From JAHEYF01 sp045805185 (GTDB taxonomy: Bacteria; Bacteroidota; Bacteroidia; B-17B0; Aurantibacillaceae), in NCBI GenBank assembly GCA_045805185.1, contig JBJMLS010000300.1, forward strand, positions 1-64,000: a stretch of DNA of 64,000 nt, written 5' to 3'. Below, in pieces: positions 8,511 through 18,277 of this stretch; position 1 is the first letter of the stretch; every line of letters begins with the position of its first letter. The notes below the pieces were generated by a model, which ran no database searches, had not been told where the DNA came from, and worked only from the letters and a program-made list of their open reading frames with translations. The translations under genes were made by a program, and so were the position numbers.

Positions 8511-9077
8511 ATGCTGCTAAAAACATTCCTCCCCGCCCTGTTTTTGCTTTTTTTTGCTGTTGGTGAGCCAGAAGTCGATAAGGCCGCCGCAAGAGAAGCT
8601 TATGCTTTACTGAATAACATCAGGACAAATCCCAAAAGCTATGCTGCCGAGATTGGCGCCTTTCTTAATAAACAGCATGCCTTAAAAGCGCTTACCTGGA
8701 ACGACACCCTTGCAAAAGTGGCCGAAGCAAAAGCGATAGATATGGCAAAAAATAATTATTTCAGCCATGTGGATAAAAAAGGATACGGGATCAATTACCT
8801 TATCGATAAAGCAGGTTACAAATTAAACAAGGAATTCCTCAAGCATAAGAAAGATAACTTTTTCGAGTCTATCGCATTAGGTTATTCAGGACCTCATGAA
8901 GCGATCAAGGACCTGCTGATCGATAGCAGCGACCCGGGTCTGAATCACCGTAAGCACCTGCTGAGCCAGGATAAGTTCCATGCAAAGGATACCGACATTG
9001 GGATAGGATTTGTAAGGTCTGCAACCGATAAAGGAGATATCACTTATATCTCCATCATTATCGCGAGACACAATTAA
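8511..9077 (+). CDS. Secreted CAP-domain (SCP/PR1-like) protein
   Basis: A signal peptide (about residues 1-18) leads into a CAP domain. Characteristic segments are AYALLNNIRTNPKSYA, LTWNDTLAKVAEAKAIDMA, the His-containing NNYFSHVDKKGYG, a Glu in FFESIALGYSGP, and the second His in LNHRKHLLS, followed by DIGIGFV and YISIIIA strands. The paired His/Glu pocket is retained. Bacterial CAP proteins are extracytoplasmic and of mostly unknown activity. The gene starts five bases after the dismutase stop, so the two are probably cotranscribed, and a strong terminator follows. Confidence 0.88.
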   Translation: MLLKTFLPALFLLFFAVGEPEVDKAAAREAYALLNNIRTNPKSYAAEIGAFLNKQHALKALTWNDTLAKVAEAKAIDMAKNNYFSHVDKKGYGINYLIDKAGYKLNKEFLKHKKDNFFESIALGYSGPHEAIKDLLIDSSDPGLNHRKHLLSQDKFHAKDTDIGIGFVRSATDKGDITYISIIIARHN

Positions 9078-9099
9078 ACATTCCTGAACAAAATTTTAT

Positions 9100-9133
9100 A
9101 AACCTCTTGCATTCGTGCAGGAGGTTTTTTGTT
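9100..9133 (+). terminator. Rho-independent terminator after the sod-CAP unit
   Basis: The stem AAACCTC-TTGCA pairs with TGCAG-GAGGTTT around a stable TTCG tetraloop and is followed by a T run. It ends the transcription unit at 7235-9077. Confidence 0.9.
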
Positions 9134-9171
9134 TTTTATTATCAGGGAGATCTTCTTTGGTAATTAAACTC

Positions 9172-9179
9172 TATTTTTG
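9172..9179 (+). promoter_or_regulatory. Bacteroidota -7 promoter box (TATTTTTG)
   Basis: The box is an exact TAnnTTTG match 18 bases before the ATG of the VOC gene at 9198, leaving a leader of about 14 bases. Confidence 0.55.
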
Positions 9180-9197
9180 CCGGAGAAACTTTAGCCT

Positions 9198-10256
9198 ATG
9201 TCTTATATTATTTCAGGTATTCAACAGGTTGGAATTGGAAATCCAAATGTACACGAAACCTTTAAATGGTACCGTCAGCATTTTGGCGTTGACGTACCGA
9301 TCCTTGAAGAAGCGGGTGAAGCGGGCCTTATGCTTCCTTACACCGGCGGACAGCCCCAGAAGCGGCATGCGATCCTTGCAGTAAATTTAAAAGGCGGGGG
9401 CGGACTGGAGATCTGGCAATATGTAAGTCGTACCCCACAGCCTTGTGCATTTGATATCCGCCTTGGCGACCTGGGTTTTAATATTGCGAAAATAAAAACC
9501 GACAATGTAAAAGCAACTTATGATTTTTTAAAAAATAAGGGCGCAAAACTAGTGACCCAGGTTGTAAAAGACCCGGTTGGCAGCGAGCATTTTTACCTGG
9601 AAGACCTGCATGGCAACCTGCTTGAGATTGTGAAGGGAGAAGATTGGTTTGGCAAAGGAAGTCATCATACCGGCGGACCCTCAGGTGTTGTGATCGGCGT
9701 AAGCGATATTTTGAGATCAAAGAAATTCTATTCTGATATTTTAGGTTATGATACCGTTGTTTACGAAAAAGAGGAAGTTTTCAGTGATATGAAAGGGCTT
9801 CCCGGATCGGAAGAGATCCTGCACCGGGTATTGTTAAAACACAGCAAACCGCGTGAAGGAAGCTTTTCAAAATTATTGGGATCAAGCACTATTGAATTGA
9901 TCCGGGTGAAAGGCCGCGTTCCCCACAAAATATTTGAGGGCCGTCTCTGGGGAGACTTAGGTTTCATTCACCTCTGTTTTGATATTAAGAACATGCCCGC
10001 CCTGAAAAAATACTGTGCGGAGCAAGGACATCCTTTTACCACCGAAAGCAATCCCGATTTTGACATGGGAGAAGCTGCAGGGCAATTCGCTTACATTGAA
10101 GACCCGGATGGCGCACTGATTGAATTTGTAGAAACACATAAAATCCCAATAATGAAAAAGCTTGGCTGGTACCTCAACCTGAATAAACGCGATCCTAAAA
10201 AAGCCCTGCCCGACTGGATGTTAAAAGCGCTAAAATTCAGCAGGGTCAAAGATTAA
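9198..10256 (+). CDS. Two-domain VOC (glyoxalase/dioxygenase-fold) protein
   Basis: This 352-residue protein has two vicinal-oxygen-chelate modules, at about residues 5-145 (GIQQVGIGNPNVHETFKWYRQ to EHFYLEDLHGNLLEIV) and 160-315 (GVVIGVSDILRSKKFYSDIL to FAYIEDPDGALIEFVETH). The C-terminal Glu of each module, a usual metal ligand, is present (LLEIV, LIEFVE), but the N-terminal ligand positions are not clearly His. It resembles glyoxalase/dioxygenase-like proteins without an assigned substrate. Two bases separate it from the next gene, so the pair is likely one operon. Confidence 0.85.
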   Translation: MSYIISGIQQVGIGNPNVHETFKWYRQHFGVDVPILEEAGEAGLMLPYTGGQPQKRHAILAVNLKGGGGLEIWQYVSRTPQPCAFDIRLGDLGFNIAKIKTDNVKATYDFLKNKGAKLVTQVVKDPVGSEHFYLEDLHGNLLEIVKGEDWFGKGSHHTGGPSGVVIGVSDILRSKKFYSDILGYDTVVYEKEEVFSDMKGLPGSEEILHRVLLKHSKPREGSFSKLLGSSTIELIRVKGRVPHKIFEGRLWGDLGFIHLCFDIKNMPALKKYCAEQGHPFTTESNPDFDMGEAAGQFAYIEDPDGALIEFVETHKIPIMKKLGWYLNLNKRDPKKALPDWMLKALKFSRVKD

Positions 10257-10258
10257 TT

Positions 10259-10789
10259 ATGCAAACAAGAATAAATTACCCGCAAGGGTTCGCATTCATC
10301 AGTGCAGGATTAATGCTCGGCGGCCTGATGATCGTCGCGGCGCTTTTTGTATTACTTTTCAAGCCTTACATCATGCTGGTCCCCGATACGGCATGGACAA
10401 GGCCGATAGCTTTACTGGTTGGATTGACCGGTGGATTGCTATTCTCCTGTAAGGGCGTACTGATCGACAAAACCGCCAACACGGTATTTTCCTATTATGT
10501 CATTTATGGAATAAGGGTTGGAAAAAAAAGATCGCTCAGCGATTTCAATTGTGTTACCATTACACGACAAGGGTATGCCCGGCAAGCGGTTAAACTAAAT
10601 GAAGAAGGCACCTTTGACCGTTACGAAGTTTTCGACGTAATGATGGTGAGCCAGAATATGGAGCAGGAACAGGTGATCAGGACCTCGCCTTCCCTTGTGG
10701 ATGCAAAAGGTGAAGCCCTAGAGCTCTCAGATCTGCTTGAATTCAGAATTGTAGAATATTTTTTTCCGGGAAGATCGAAAGAATCCTGA
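10259..10789 (+). CDS. Hypothetical two-TM membrane protein
   Basis: This 176-residue protein has two hydrophobic helices (about 14-38 and 47-63) followed by a soluble C-terminal domain with alternating strands (FSYYVIYGIRVGKKRSLSDF, YEVFDVMMVS). The pattern of two helices then a small beta-rich domain resembles bacterial PH-like membrane proteins, but I cannot name a family. It follows the VOC gene by two bases, which suggests coexpression. Confidence 0.65.
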   Translation: MQTRINYPQGFAFISAGLMLGGLMIVAALFVLLFKPYIMLVPDTAWTRPIALLVGLTGGLLFSCKGVLIDKTANTVFSYYVIYGIRVGKKRSLSDFNCVTITRQGYARQAVKLNEEGTFDRYEVFDVMMVSQNMEQEQVIRTSPSLVDAKGEALELSDLLEFRIVEYFFPGRSKES

Positions 10790-10843
10790 TTGTTAATTCA
10801 GCTTCTTCCTTTTCTTTGACAGCGCCTGAAAGCATTTTTTTTA

Positions 10844-10851
10844 TAGCTTTG
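10844..10851 (+). promoter_or_regulatory. Bacteroidota -7 promoter box (TAGCTTTG)
   Basis: The box is an exact TAnnTTTG match 24 bases before the chosen ATG at 10876. A TTTG at 10815-10818 lies 25 bases upstream, longer than the usual spacing. Confidence 0.5.
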
Positions 10852-10875
10852 CTTTTCCCGCAATAAGCATTGTTC

Positions 10876-12819
10876 ATGAGATCCAAAAAAGTAATTACTC
10901 TTTTTTCCATTACCGGATTTGTTTTCCTGATCGGATTTCTCTTCGGTGAAAATGGTGTTTTTTCCGGCCCGGGCTTTCATACTCCTGAAGAAAAACAAAC
11001 ACTGCAAGCCATGCTGCAGGTCCCGATCGATTCAAATGAATATTTCCTGCATTCTGAAAATTGCCGTACCTGTCATGGCCACGATACAGTTGGATATGCC
11101 AATGTTGACCAAAGCGGCAATGATGTGAATTTATTCGACGACTGGCAATCCACCATGATGGCGAATTCCGCTAAAGATCCTTTATGGAGAGCAAAGGTGA
11201 GTCATGAGATCTTAGTTGACCCGGCGCATTCACTCGCGCTTCAGGATAAATGCACTTCCTGTCACGCGCCCATGGGGCATTTTACTTCAGTGTTCAAAGG
11301 TAATCCTCACTATGGCATTACCGAATTGGATAACGACACCTTGGGTCTTGACGGAGTTTCCTGCACGGGATGTCATACCATCGGACCAAACGGCAATCAA
11401 TATTCAGGGAACATTCCTTACGACACACTTCGAAATGAGTATGGTCCTTTTTATAATCCGAATACCGGCCCAATGCAATTGTATGTTGGCCTCACTCCCA
11501 CTTACAGTTCGCACATGGAATCCTCGCGCGTTTGTTCCTCCTGCCATACGCTGCAGGTTGCTTCTACGGACCTCAGCGGAGTTCCGACAGGAAGAACATT
11601 TACGGAGCAGGCCACTTTTCATGAATGGGAAAATTCTGGTTTTGCGCAGGATAATGTTACCTGCCAGAATTGCCACATGCCACAGGTATTGGACTCGGTA
11701 GTAATTGCAAACGGCTACCTCAATCTTCCGCCCCGCTCTCCTTTCAACCGTCATAAATTCATGGGCGGAAATGCCTTTATGATCGACCTGATCAAGAACA
11801 ATAAAAATAAGTTAGGCATTACGGTTCCTGATATCCGCTTCGATTCGACACTTGCCATCACTAAAAAAAACCTTCGCTACAATTCAGTTGATCTGAAAAT
11901 ACTACAGGACAGCATTACAGTTGATACCGCATATTACCGTGTTCGCTTAATGAATAAGGCCGGGCACAAATTCCCGTCCGGTTATCCGAGCAGAAGAGCG
12001 GTACTGCAATTTGTGGTAGTAGGAACAATGAACGATACACTTTTCCGGTCTGGGATCTTCAATACGGGAGGAGAAGTCGTTGGAATTGGAACGCCTTTCG
12101 AACCCCATTATGAGCTCATTAATTCTTCCGGCCAGAACCAGGTTTATGAAATGGTAATGGGTGATGTGACCGGCACCAGAACAACTGTACTGGAAAGAGC
12201 GGACACCACCTTAAAGGATAACCGGCTGCCTCCTGAAGGTTTTGTTTCAACAGCCAGCGTTTACGATACTGTTAAGATAGTAGGTAACGCCAATAACGAC
12301 GCGGATTTCAATAAGTTCAGCGGAGGTGTGGAAGGAAGCGGAAAGGATTTTGTGCATTTCCGGATTCCGATTGCAGGCTTTCCTCCTGTATTCAGCGTAT
12401 ATTCCAGGATGTATTACCAAAGCGTTCCTCCAGCCTGGCTCCAGGAAATGTTCAGTTATTCCAGCGCTCCAATCGACTCGTTCAAGCTGATGTATAATTC
12501 CGCCAATAAGGCCCCTAACCTTGTGGATGCCGATTCCATTATGAACATTGCCGTAGGTATCGCAAAGAATAAAAACCTGATTGAAGTAATTGCCGCGCCT
12601 GATCCGAGCAGTGATGGCAATCTGGATCTCCTCTTTTCCGTTCCAACCGAGGTCTCCATGATCCGGATCCTGGACCTGAATGGAAGAGTGCTCAGCAGTA
12701 TGCGCGTCGGTAAAAAAGTGGAGCGCTTGCCTATACGTCTCCCCGAAGAAAAAGGCACTTATATCATTGATATCTATATTGATAATTCCCGGATAACCCG
12801 GAAAGTGATCCGCTTATAG
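10876..12819 (+). CDS. Pentaheme c-type cytochrome with T9SS sorting tail
   Basis: The 647-residue protein has an N-terminal signal/anchor (KKVITLFSITGFVFLIGFLFG) and five CxxCH heme-binding sites within its first 280 residues: CRTCH, CTSCH, CTGCH, CSSCH and CQNCH. The third and fifth lie in contexts (CTGCHTIG, CQNCHMPQ) typical of cytochrome c554/multiheme families. The C-terminal 75 residues form a type A T9SS sorting domain (PDPSSDGNLDLLFSV, IRILDLNGRVLSS, GTYIIDIY, ITRKVIRL). The predicted fate is therefore heme attachment in the periplasm and then export across the outer membrane. The frame also allows a TTG start at 10870, but the ATG at 10876 is preferred. Confidence 0.9.
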   Translation: MRSKKVITLFSITGFVFLIGFLFGENGVFSGPGFHTPEEKQTLQAMLQVPIDSNEYFLHSENCRTCHGHDTVGYANVDQSGNDVNLFDDWQSTMMANSAKDPLWRAKVSHEILVDPAHSLALQDKCTSCHAPMGHFTSVFKGNPHYGITELDNDTLGLDGVSCTGCHTIGPNGNQYSGNIPYDTLRNEYGPFYNPNTGPMQLYVGLTPTYSSHMESSRVCSSCHTLQVASTDLSGVPTGRTFTEQATFHEWENSGFAQDNVTCQNCHMPQVLDSVVIANGYLNLPPRSPFNRHKFMGGNAFMIDLIKNNKNKLGITVPDIRFDSTLAITKKNLRYNSVDLKILQDSITVDTAYYRVRLMNKAGHKFPSGYPSRRAVLQFVVVGTMNDTLFRSGIFNTGGEVVGIGTPFEPHYELINSSGQNQVYEMVMGDVTGTRTTVLERADTTLKDNRLPPEGFVSTASVYDTVKIVGNANNDADFNKFSGGVEGSGKDFVHFRIPIAGFPPVFSVYSRMYYQSVPPAWLQEMFSYSSAPIDSFKLMYNSANKAPNLVDADSIMNIAVGIAKNKNLIEVIAAPDPSSDGNLDLLFSVPTEVSMIRILDLNGRVLSSMRVGKKVERLPIRLPEEKGTYIIDIYIDNSRITRKVIRL

Positions 12820-12858
12820 TCCTTTCTTTACCATAATTCCGATATGAGGTAAAAATAT

Positions 12859-12888
12859 TTTGTATTTACCTTTAATTTAATACATTTG
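12859..12888 (+). promoter_or_regulatory. Full Bacteroidota promoter, TTTG-N18-TACATTTG
   Basis: TTTG at 12859-12862 and TACATTTG at 12881-12888 are separated by 18 bases, close to the TTTG-N19-TAnnTTTG consensus. The box ends 47 bases before the ATG at 12936. Confidence 0.65.
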
Positions 12889-12935
12889 ACAGGCCCACGT
12901 CAGTATTCTATCACTAAATACTAAATTAGAATCAC

Positions 12936-15851
12936 ATGAAAATAAAATTACCCATTTCAGGCATGATCCGGATCTCGTGTTTTGCTTTAACCACATTAAG
13001 TTTAAACGCCCAGATCAGCTTTACGAACTCCAATGCAGTGCTGCATTCCAATACCGGTGTATTGGGAAGTAATGCAAACGCGCGCAGCGGCAATTCAGTA
13101 ACCGTTGCGGACATGAACTATGACGGCCTTGATGATATCTGCAAGCTTATCGATAATGGCGAGGTTCGCATTGAATACCAGCAACCCGGTGGAAGCTACA
13201 CTTACCAGTATATTGGAACAATGGGCACCACTCAGGCCTGGGCCATGTGCGCCGGAGATGTGGATAAAAACGGGTATAAGGATGTGATCGCCGGATATGG
13301 AACTTTATTAAAGTTAATGAAGATAGGGCCATCCGGATCAATGGGTGTGACAACACTTCCAGGCTCTTATTTTGTACAGAATATCAATTTCATGGATGTA
13401 AACGCGGACGGCTGGATCGACATCTTTGCCTGTGATGACAATGCTTTTCCGAAATTATATTTGAACGACGGTACCGGAAGCTTCCCGTCTGAGGCTGGAA
13501 ATACTGTAATAAATTTCGACGTGGCCCCCGGTCAGACGATCGGGTCTTCAAATGATGATTCCGGGAATTACGGAAGCGTTTGGACTGATTTCGATAACGA
13601 TGGCGATGTTGACCTTTATGTAGCACACTGCCGTCAATCTGTTAGCAGCGGAACGGATGCAAGAAGGATCGATAAATTATTCGTGAATAACGGAAGCAAT
13701 GTCTTTACAGAAATGGCTTCAACTTACGGAGTAGCCAGCGGTGATCAGGATTGGACCTCTTCTTTTGGAGATACCGATAACGATGGCGACTTTGATCTTT
13801 TTCTTACCAAGCACAACACCACTTCCAAATTATATACGAACGACGGTACCGGTCATTTCACTGCAGGAAATAACGTGACATTCGGAAGCATGCCGATGCA
13901 GGCGCAATTTGAAGACCTGGATAACGATGCTTTTGTTGACCTGATCATTACAGGAGATAACGATCATCGTATTTACCACAATAACGGGAACGGAACCTTC
14001 AGCGATGTTACACCAGCAAATCTTACTGCTGGAAGTAACCTGCTTTCCTTTGCAACAGGCGACCTGAACCACGATGGCAGGATAGACATTTATGGAAGCT
14101 ATGGAACAACCTATAACAATCCCGGAACTCAGGATGATATTTTCTGGAAGAATACCACCAGCAACAGCAATCACTTTCTGACATTGGTTATGATCCCAAG
14201 CCTGAGCAACAAAGACGCCTTGGGGACCAAGGCGCGCATCTATGGCTCCTGGGGAGTTCAGACCCGCGAAGTAAGAGCAGGTGAAAGTTATGGAACAATG
14301 AACAGCGGCCACCTGCATTTCGGATTGGGCGGCGCCACGGCAATAGACTCAGTGGTCGTAACCTGGCCATCAGGCATAAAAACAGTCATTGCAAATCCAG
14401 GGGCTGATCAGTTCCTGAATGTCGGCGAACAAAATCCGTGTACTCTCTCTGGCGCAAGCATTTCACCTTCGGGTTCAACCAATCTTTGTACAGGCGATTC
14501 AATTACCTTAACCGCTACCTCAACCAGTACCGGCACCTATACTTATCTCTGGTCGACCGGCGCAACAACATCGAGTATCAACGTAAGCACTGCCGGTTCC
14601 TATGCGGTAACCATCACCGAGTCGGGCATGTGTAATTCCACCTCTCCTTCAGTATCGGTTACCATTAATGCCAATGAAACGCCTTTGGTAACTGCATCTT
14701 CCTCTGTTCTTACTTTCTGCGAAGGGAACAGCGTTACACTTACCTCATCACCTGCATCTTCTTATGCCTGGTCGGATGGCTCAACCACGCAATCCATTGT
14801 AGTGACCACCAGCGGAAATTATTCCGTTACGATCCAGGGAGCTTGTCAAAGCTGGAGCTCCACTGCTACTTCAGTTACCGTTCTTCCTGCACCTGCTGTG
14901 CCTTCAGGATCCGACATTTATATTTCGGGTCCGCAGAGCGTCACGCTTACTGCTACCGGAAACAGCGACGTTTGGTTCGACGCTCCAACAGGCGGTAACC
15001 AGGTCGGAACCGGAAATAACTACACAACCGGCATTGTAACACAGGATACCACTTTTTATGTGGAAGATCAGAATTCCTATGGAGGAAGCAGCGCCTTTAC
15101 CGGACAGACTTACCATTACGGAAGTAGTTACAGCGGAAGTACAGCAACAAATGCTTATTCCATCTTTGATGTCCTGAATCCCTGCACATTGAATACGGTA
15201 AAAGTGTATACCGATACTCCGGGCAACCGCCTGATTGAATTAAGGAACAGTTCCGGAACCGTTATCAATAGCGTAATGGTTAATATTCCTGTCGATACGA
15301 GCGTGATCACCCTGAACTTTCCTTTAGCAGTAGGCAACGGTTACCAGCTGGGCACCAATGCTGCGCAAAACAACACACTGCTCGGATATGCATCACCGCG
15401 CTTAAAACGCAGCAGCAGCAATGTTACTTATCCGTATACCTTAGCTAACCTGGTAAGCATTACCAATTCTTCGCAGGGTTCCACAGTATATTATTATTTC
15501 TACGATTGGAACGTAGTTGAGGCCCCAAGCATTTGCCCGGGCCCGCGTCATCCGCAATCCGTATTGTTCAACGTGGTTGGTATAAATGAATCTGCAACTA
15601 TGAACACCTTTTCCGTATTTCCAAATCCTGCAAAAGGATCCGTGAACATTGTTGTGAATAAGGATTACAGCACACCAATACTTATCGAGCTCACTGATCT
15701 TACTGGTCGCATTGTTGCAACCCAATCCGTATCAAAGATCGCTAAAGGACAACAATTGAACTTTAACCTGGCTGAAGTTGCCCAGGGCGCTTATTTTCTT
15801 AAACTGAAAAACGACACTACACAGCTTATCAAAAAGCTGATCGTAGAATAA
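12936..15851 (+). CDS. FG-GAP/VCBS and UnbV-domain surface protein with T9SS tail
   Basis: After a signal peptide, residues about 30-410 carry repeated FG-GAP/VCBS units with Ca2+-binding loops of the form DxNxDGxxD (DMNYDGLDD, DVDKNGYKD, DFDNDGDVD, DTDNDGDFD, DLNHDGRID). An ASPIC/UnbV domain follows near 430-490 (REVRAGESYGTMNSGHLHFG, then VVVTWPSG). Ig-like PKD/SprB-type repeats rich in Ser/Thr come next. The last 75 residues are a type A T9SS sorting domain (FPNPAKGSVNIVV, ELTDLTGRIVAT, GAYFLKLK, IKKLIVE). It is a predicted secreted adhesin-like or polysaccharide-interacting protein. A strong terminator follows directly. Confidence 0.9.
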   Translation: MKIKLPISGMIRISCFALTTLSLNAQISFTNSNAVLHSNTGVLGSNANARSGNSVTVADMNYDGLDDICKLIDNGEVRIEYQQPGGSYTYQYIGTMGTTQAWAMCAGDVDKNGYKDVIAGYGTLLKLMKIGPSGSMGVTTLPGSYFVQNINFMDVNADGWIDIFACDDNAFPKLYLNDGTGSFPSEAGNTVINFDVAPGQTIGSSNDDSGNYGSVWTDFDNDGDVDLYVAHCRQSVSSGTDARRIDKLFVNNGSNVFTEMASTYGVASGDQDWTSSFGDTDNDGDFDLFLTKHNTTSKLYTNDGTGHFTAGNNVTFGSMPMQAQFEDLDNDAFVDLIITGDNDHRIYHNNGNGTFSDVTPANLTAGSNLLSFATGDLNHDGRIDIYGSYGTTYNNPGTQDDIFWKNTTSNSNHFLTLVMIPSLSNKDALGTKARIYGSWGVQTREVRAGESYGTMNSGHLHFGLGGATAIDSVVVTWPSGIKTVIANPGADQFLNVGEQNPCTLSGASISPSGSTNLCTGDSITLTATSTSTGTYTYLWSTGATTSSINVSTAGSYAVTITESGMCNSTSPSVSVTINANETPLVTASSSVLTFCEGNSVTLTSSPASSYAWSDGSTTQSIVVTTSGNYSVTIQGACQSWSSTATSVTVLPAPAVPSGSDIYISGPQSVTLTATGNSDVWFDAPTGGNQVGTGNNYTTGIVTQDTTFYVEDQNSYGGSSAFTGQTYHYGSSYSGSTATNAYSIFDVLNPCTLNTVKVYTDTPGNRLIELRNSSGTVINSVMVNIPVDTSVITLNFPLAVGNGYQLGTNAAQNNTLLGYASPRLKRSSSNVTYPYTLANLVSITNSSQGSTVYYYFYDWNVVEAPSICPGPRHPQSVLFNVVGINESATMNTFSVFPNPAKGSVNIVVNKDYSTPILIELTDLTGRIVATQSVSKIAKGQQLNFNLAEVAQGAYFLKLKNDTTQLIKKLIVE

Positions 15852-15872
15852 ATCTATTTTTTTACTGAAGAA

Positions 15873-15900
15873 GGGGGACGCTTTAGTGTCCCCCTTTTTT
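15873..15900 (+). terminator. Rho-independent terminator
   Basis: GGGGGAC pairs with GTCCCCC around GCTTTAGT and is followed by six T residues. It ends the FG-GAP gene transcript. Confidence 0.92.
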
Positions 15901-15950
15901 ATTTACAGTATTCGATTTCCTCAATTACATTATTTGGACTATTTTTATAA

Positions 15951-18206
15951 ATGCTAATCGTATTAAGGGTGAAGTCTTTTCTGAGGTCATATTTCGTATT
16001 CTTAACTTTACTCTGCAGCTTTTCGCTCACAGCGGTTCCGGATTCGCTTGTGTACCGGATCGGCGCTAAGGAACATTTGAATATCACATTCACGGGTAAT
16101 TTAAAACAGGAGATCCGGAGTTCAAAAAGACTCGTCAACTGCTTTTTGTATAAGATCGGAAGCAATTATAAATGGGCAACTCCTGCATTTAATGATTCGG
16201 GGTGGACGAGAATACATCCCGACCTCGAAGACCTTGCAGAACATACTGATACCATACCTGTGCTTTGGCTCCGCCTTCATTTTCGTGCCGGGCCCGAAAT
16301 GCTTCACAAAACCATCGGGCTCAAAATGGAACACCTCGGCGCATCCGAGATTTACCTCGATGGAAAATTACTCAGGGCTTATGGATTCGTCAGTAATGAT
16401 GTGAACAAAGAGATTTGTGAGAATCCCAAGAACAGCATTATTGGTTTTTCCTTGAATGATACGCTTGAACACTTGCTTGCTATTCGTTATTCCAATGTTC
16501 ACTATACCACTTATCTCAAGCACGACGAGAATACACCCGGACTAAACCCCGGCTTCATAGATTTTGAGGAAGAATACAGTTCAATGAATGACGTTACTAC
16601 CTATGTTTCCATTGCCTGCGCATCCTTATTCGCTTTCTTTCTTGCGCTGAGCCTTGTTCACCTTCTTATATTCTCATTCGACCGGGAAAAAAAATTCAAC
16701 CTCTATCACAGCATTTTTGTGGGGATCTTCGGGATCATCTTTTTACTGCCCATCATTTACCAGAACAGTTCAAATCCCGTATTGACTGTAAAACTGAAGT
16801 TTTATGCAGAGTACCTGACACCCATCTTTTTTATTTCCCTTCTGGCTCTACTCTATAACCTTTTTCAAAAACCACTGGGGAAATTCTTTTACATCTGCCT
16901 GATCTCAACCGGCGTCCTGATCCTGATCCGCTTTTTCAGCGAAGGTCTTTTCGACGCGCTTTGCCCTTTTGTGTTTTTCACGATCTACGTAAGCTCTACC
17001 GTTATTGCCATTAAAGCCATCCGTCAAAAATTACCAGGAGCCAAAATAGTAGGCTGGGGCGTTATTCTATTCACACTTTGCATATTTGCCGCGATCTTTA
17101 TTTCTACCCTGGCGGCTATGATCGGCAAAGAAGCGCTTAGCGGAGTCGGAGCGCTGGTGGCAATTATATTATTAGTGTTTGCATTGCTAAGCATGCCCTT
17201 GTCCATGTCGGTATACCTTGCCGTTGACTTCGCGCGCGCGAACAAGACACTGAAGAAGCAGATCTCGCAGATCGAAGAGCTTTCACAGCAATCACTTCTG
17301 CAGGAACAGGAAAAAAAGCAGATCCTGGAAAACCAGAATAAATTACTGGAGCAGCAGGTGATGGAACGTACCACGGAGATCCTGACCAAAAATGAAATTC
17401 TCGAGGATCAGAAGAAAGAGATCATGGATAGTATAACTTATGCCAGCCGGATCCAGGAAGCCATATTACCTGATATCAATGAGATCAAAAAAACACTTCC
17501 TCAAAGCTTCGTCCTGTTTAAACCCAAAGACATTGTCAGCGGTGATTTTTATTATTTCCACAACAGTTCAGGCGCGCTTTCCAAAGACATGCAAAACGCT
17601 TCTGTATTTATTGCCGCTGTTGATTGCACCGGTCATGGAGTGCCCGGAGCCTTCATGAGCATGCTGGGCAAGGAGAGCCTTGATAAGGCCATTTCCGTTT
17701 CGGATGTTCCTTCAGAAATTCTTTCTCTTCTCAATAAATATGTAAAGCAATCCCTCAAGCAGGACAATAACAAAGATGCGACGCGTGATGGAATGGATAT
17801 CGCTTTTTGTAAGATCGTATCGCGCGGGAATGAGTCCGGTGCGCATATTTATTTTTCAGGAGCAAATCGCCCGATCTGGATCATCCGGAAAGATACGCGC
17901 GAAGTACAGGAAATCAAAGCGACCAAAACCGCGATCGGAGGCTTAACTCCTACAGATCAAACATTCGATCAGCACGAGATCATTCTTCACCCCGGAGATA
18001 CCATATACCTGACCAGCGATGGCTACGCCGATCAATTCAGTCCTGAAGACAAGAAACTGATGACGCGTAAATTCAAAGAAGTGCTTCTCTCTATTTGTGA
18101 TAAACCGATGCACGAACAGGAAAAGCACCTGAAAGATTTTCATGTGAACTGGAAAGGATTAATGGAACAAACGGATGATATCCTGGTGATCGGGATCAGG
18201 ATTTGA
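15951..18206 (+). CDS. 7TM sensor with SpoIIE-type PP2C phosphatase output
   Basis: The 751-residue protein has a signal peptide, an extracytoplasmic jelly-roll-like domain (about 40-205, with WLRLHFRAG and IYLDGKLL), seven hydrophobic helices (about 220-425, 7TMR-DISM type), a coiled coil (about 430-490) and a C-terminal SpoIIE phosphatase domain. The phosphatase metal ligands are visible in DIVSGDFYYF, AVDCTGHGVPGAFMSM, DGMDIAFCKI, TSDGYADQF and TDDILVIGIRI. It should sense an envelope signal and dephosphorylate a Ser/Thr-phosphorylated partner such as an anti-sigma antagonist. A stand-alone paralogue of the output domain lies at 31782-32639. TATTTTTA at 15940-15947 is a one-mismatch -7 box only three bases from the ATG. 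Confidence 0.9.
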   Translation: MLIVLRVKSFLRSYFVFLTLLCSFSLTAVPDSLVYRIGAKEHLNITFTGNLKQEIRSSKRLVNCFLYKIGSNYKWATPAFNDSGWTRIHPDLEDLAEHTDTIPVLWLRLHFRAGPEMLHKTIGLKMEHLGASEIYLDGKLLRAYGFVSNDVNKEICENPKNSIIGFSLNDTLEHLLAIRYSNVHYTTYLKHDENTPGLNPGFIDFEEEYSSMNDVTTYVSIACASLFAFFLALSLVHLLIFSFDREKKFNLYHSIFVGIFGIIFLLPIIYQNSSNPVLTVKLKFYAEYLTPIFFISLLALLYNLFQKPLGKFFYICLISTGVLILIRFFSEGLFDALCPFVFFTIYVSSTVIAIKAIRQKLPGAKIVGWGVILFTLCIFAAIFISTLAAMIGKEALSGVGALVAIILLVFALLSMPLSMSVYLAVDFARANKTLKKQISQIEELSQQSLLQEQEKKQILENQNKLLEQQVMERTTEILTKNEILEDQKKEIMDSITYASRIQEAILPDINEIKKTLPQSFVLFKPKDIVSGDFYYFHNSSGALSKDMQNASVFIAAVDCTGHGVPGAFMSMLGKESLDKAISVSDVPSEILSLLNKYVKQSLKQDNNKDATRDGMDIAFCKIVSRGNESGAHIYFSGANRPIWIIRKDTREVQEIKATKTAIGGLTPTDQTFDQHEIILHPGDTIYLTSDGYADQFSPEDKKLMTRKFKEVLLSICDKPMHEQEKHLKDFHVNWKGLMEQTDDILVIGIRI

Positions 18207-18277
18207 TTTGAGCGCCAATATTTAAATACTTTTTTCATTTAAACCCCGTTAGCCTTATAATTCATTTTCCCCGATCC

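Noticed and set aside
13830..14318. Minus-strand frame inside the FG-GAP gene
   Set aside because: It is a shadow of the opposite strand of a repetitive gene with a clear product; no signal or family was seen.
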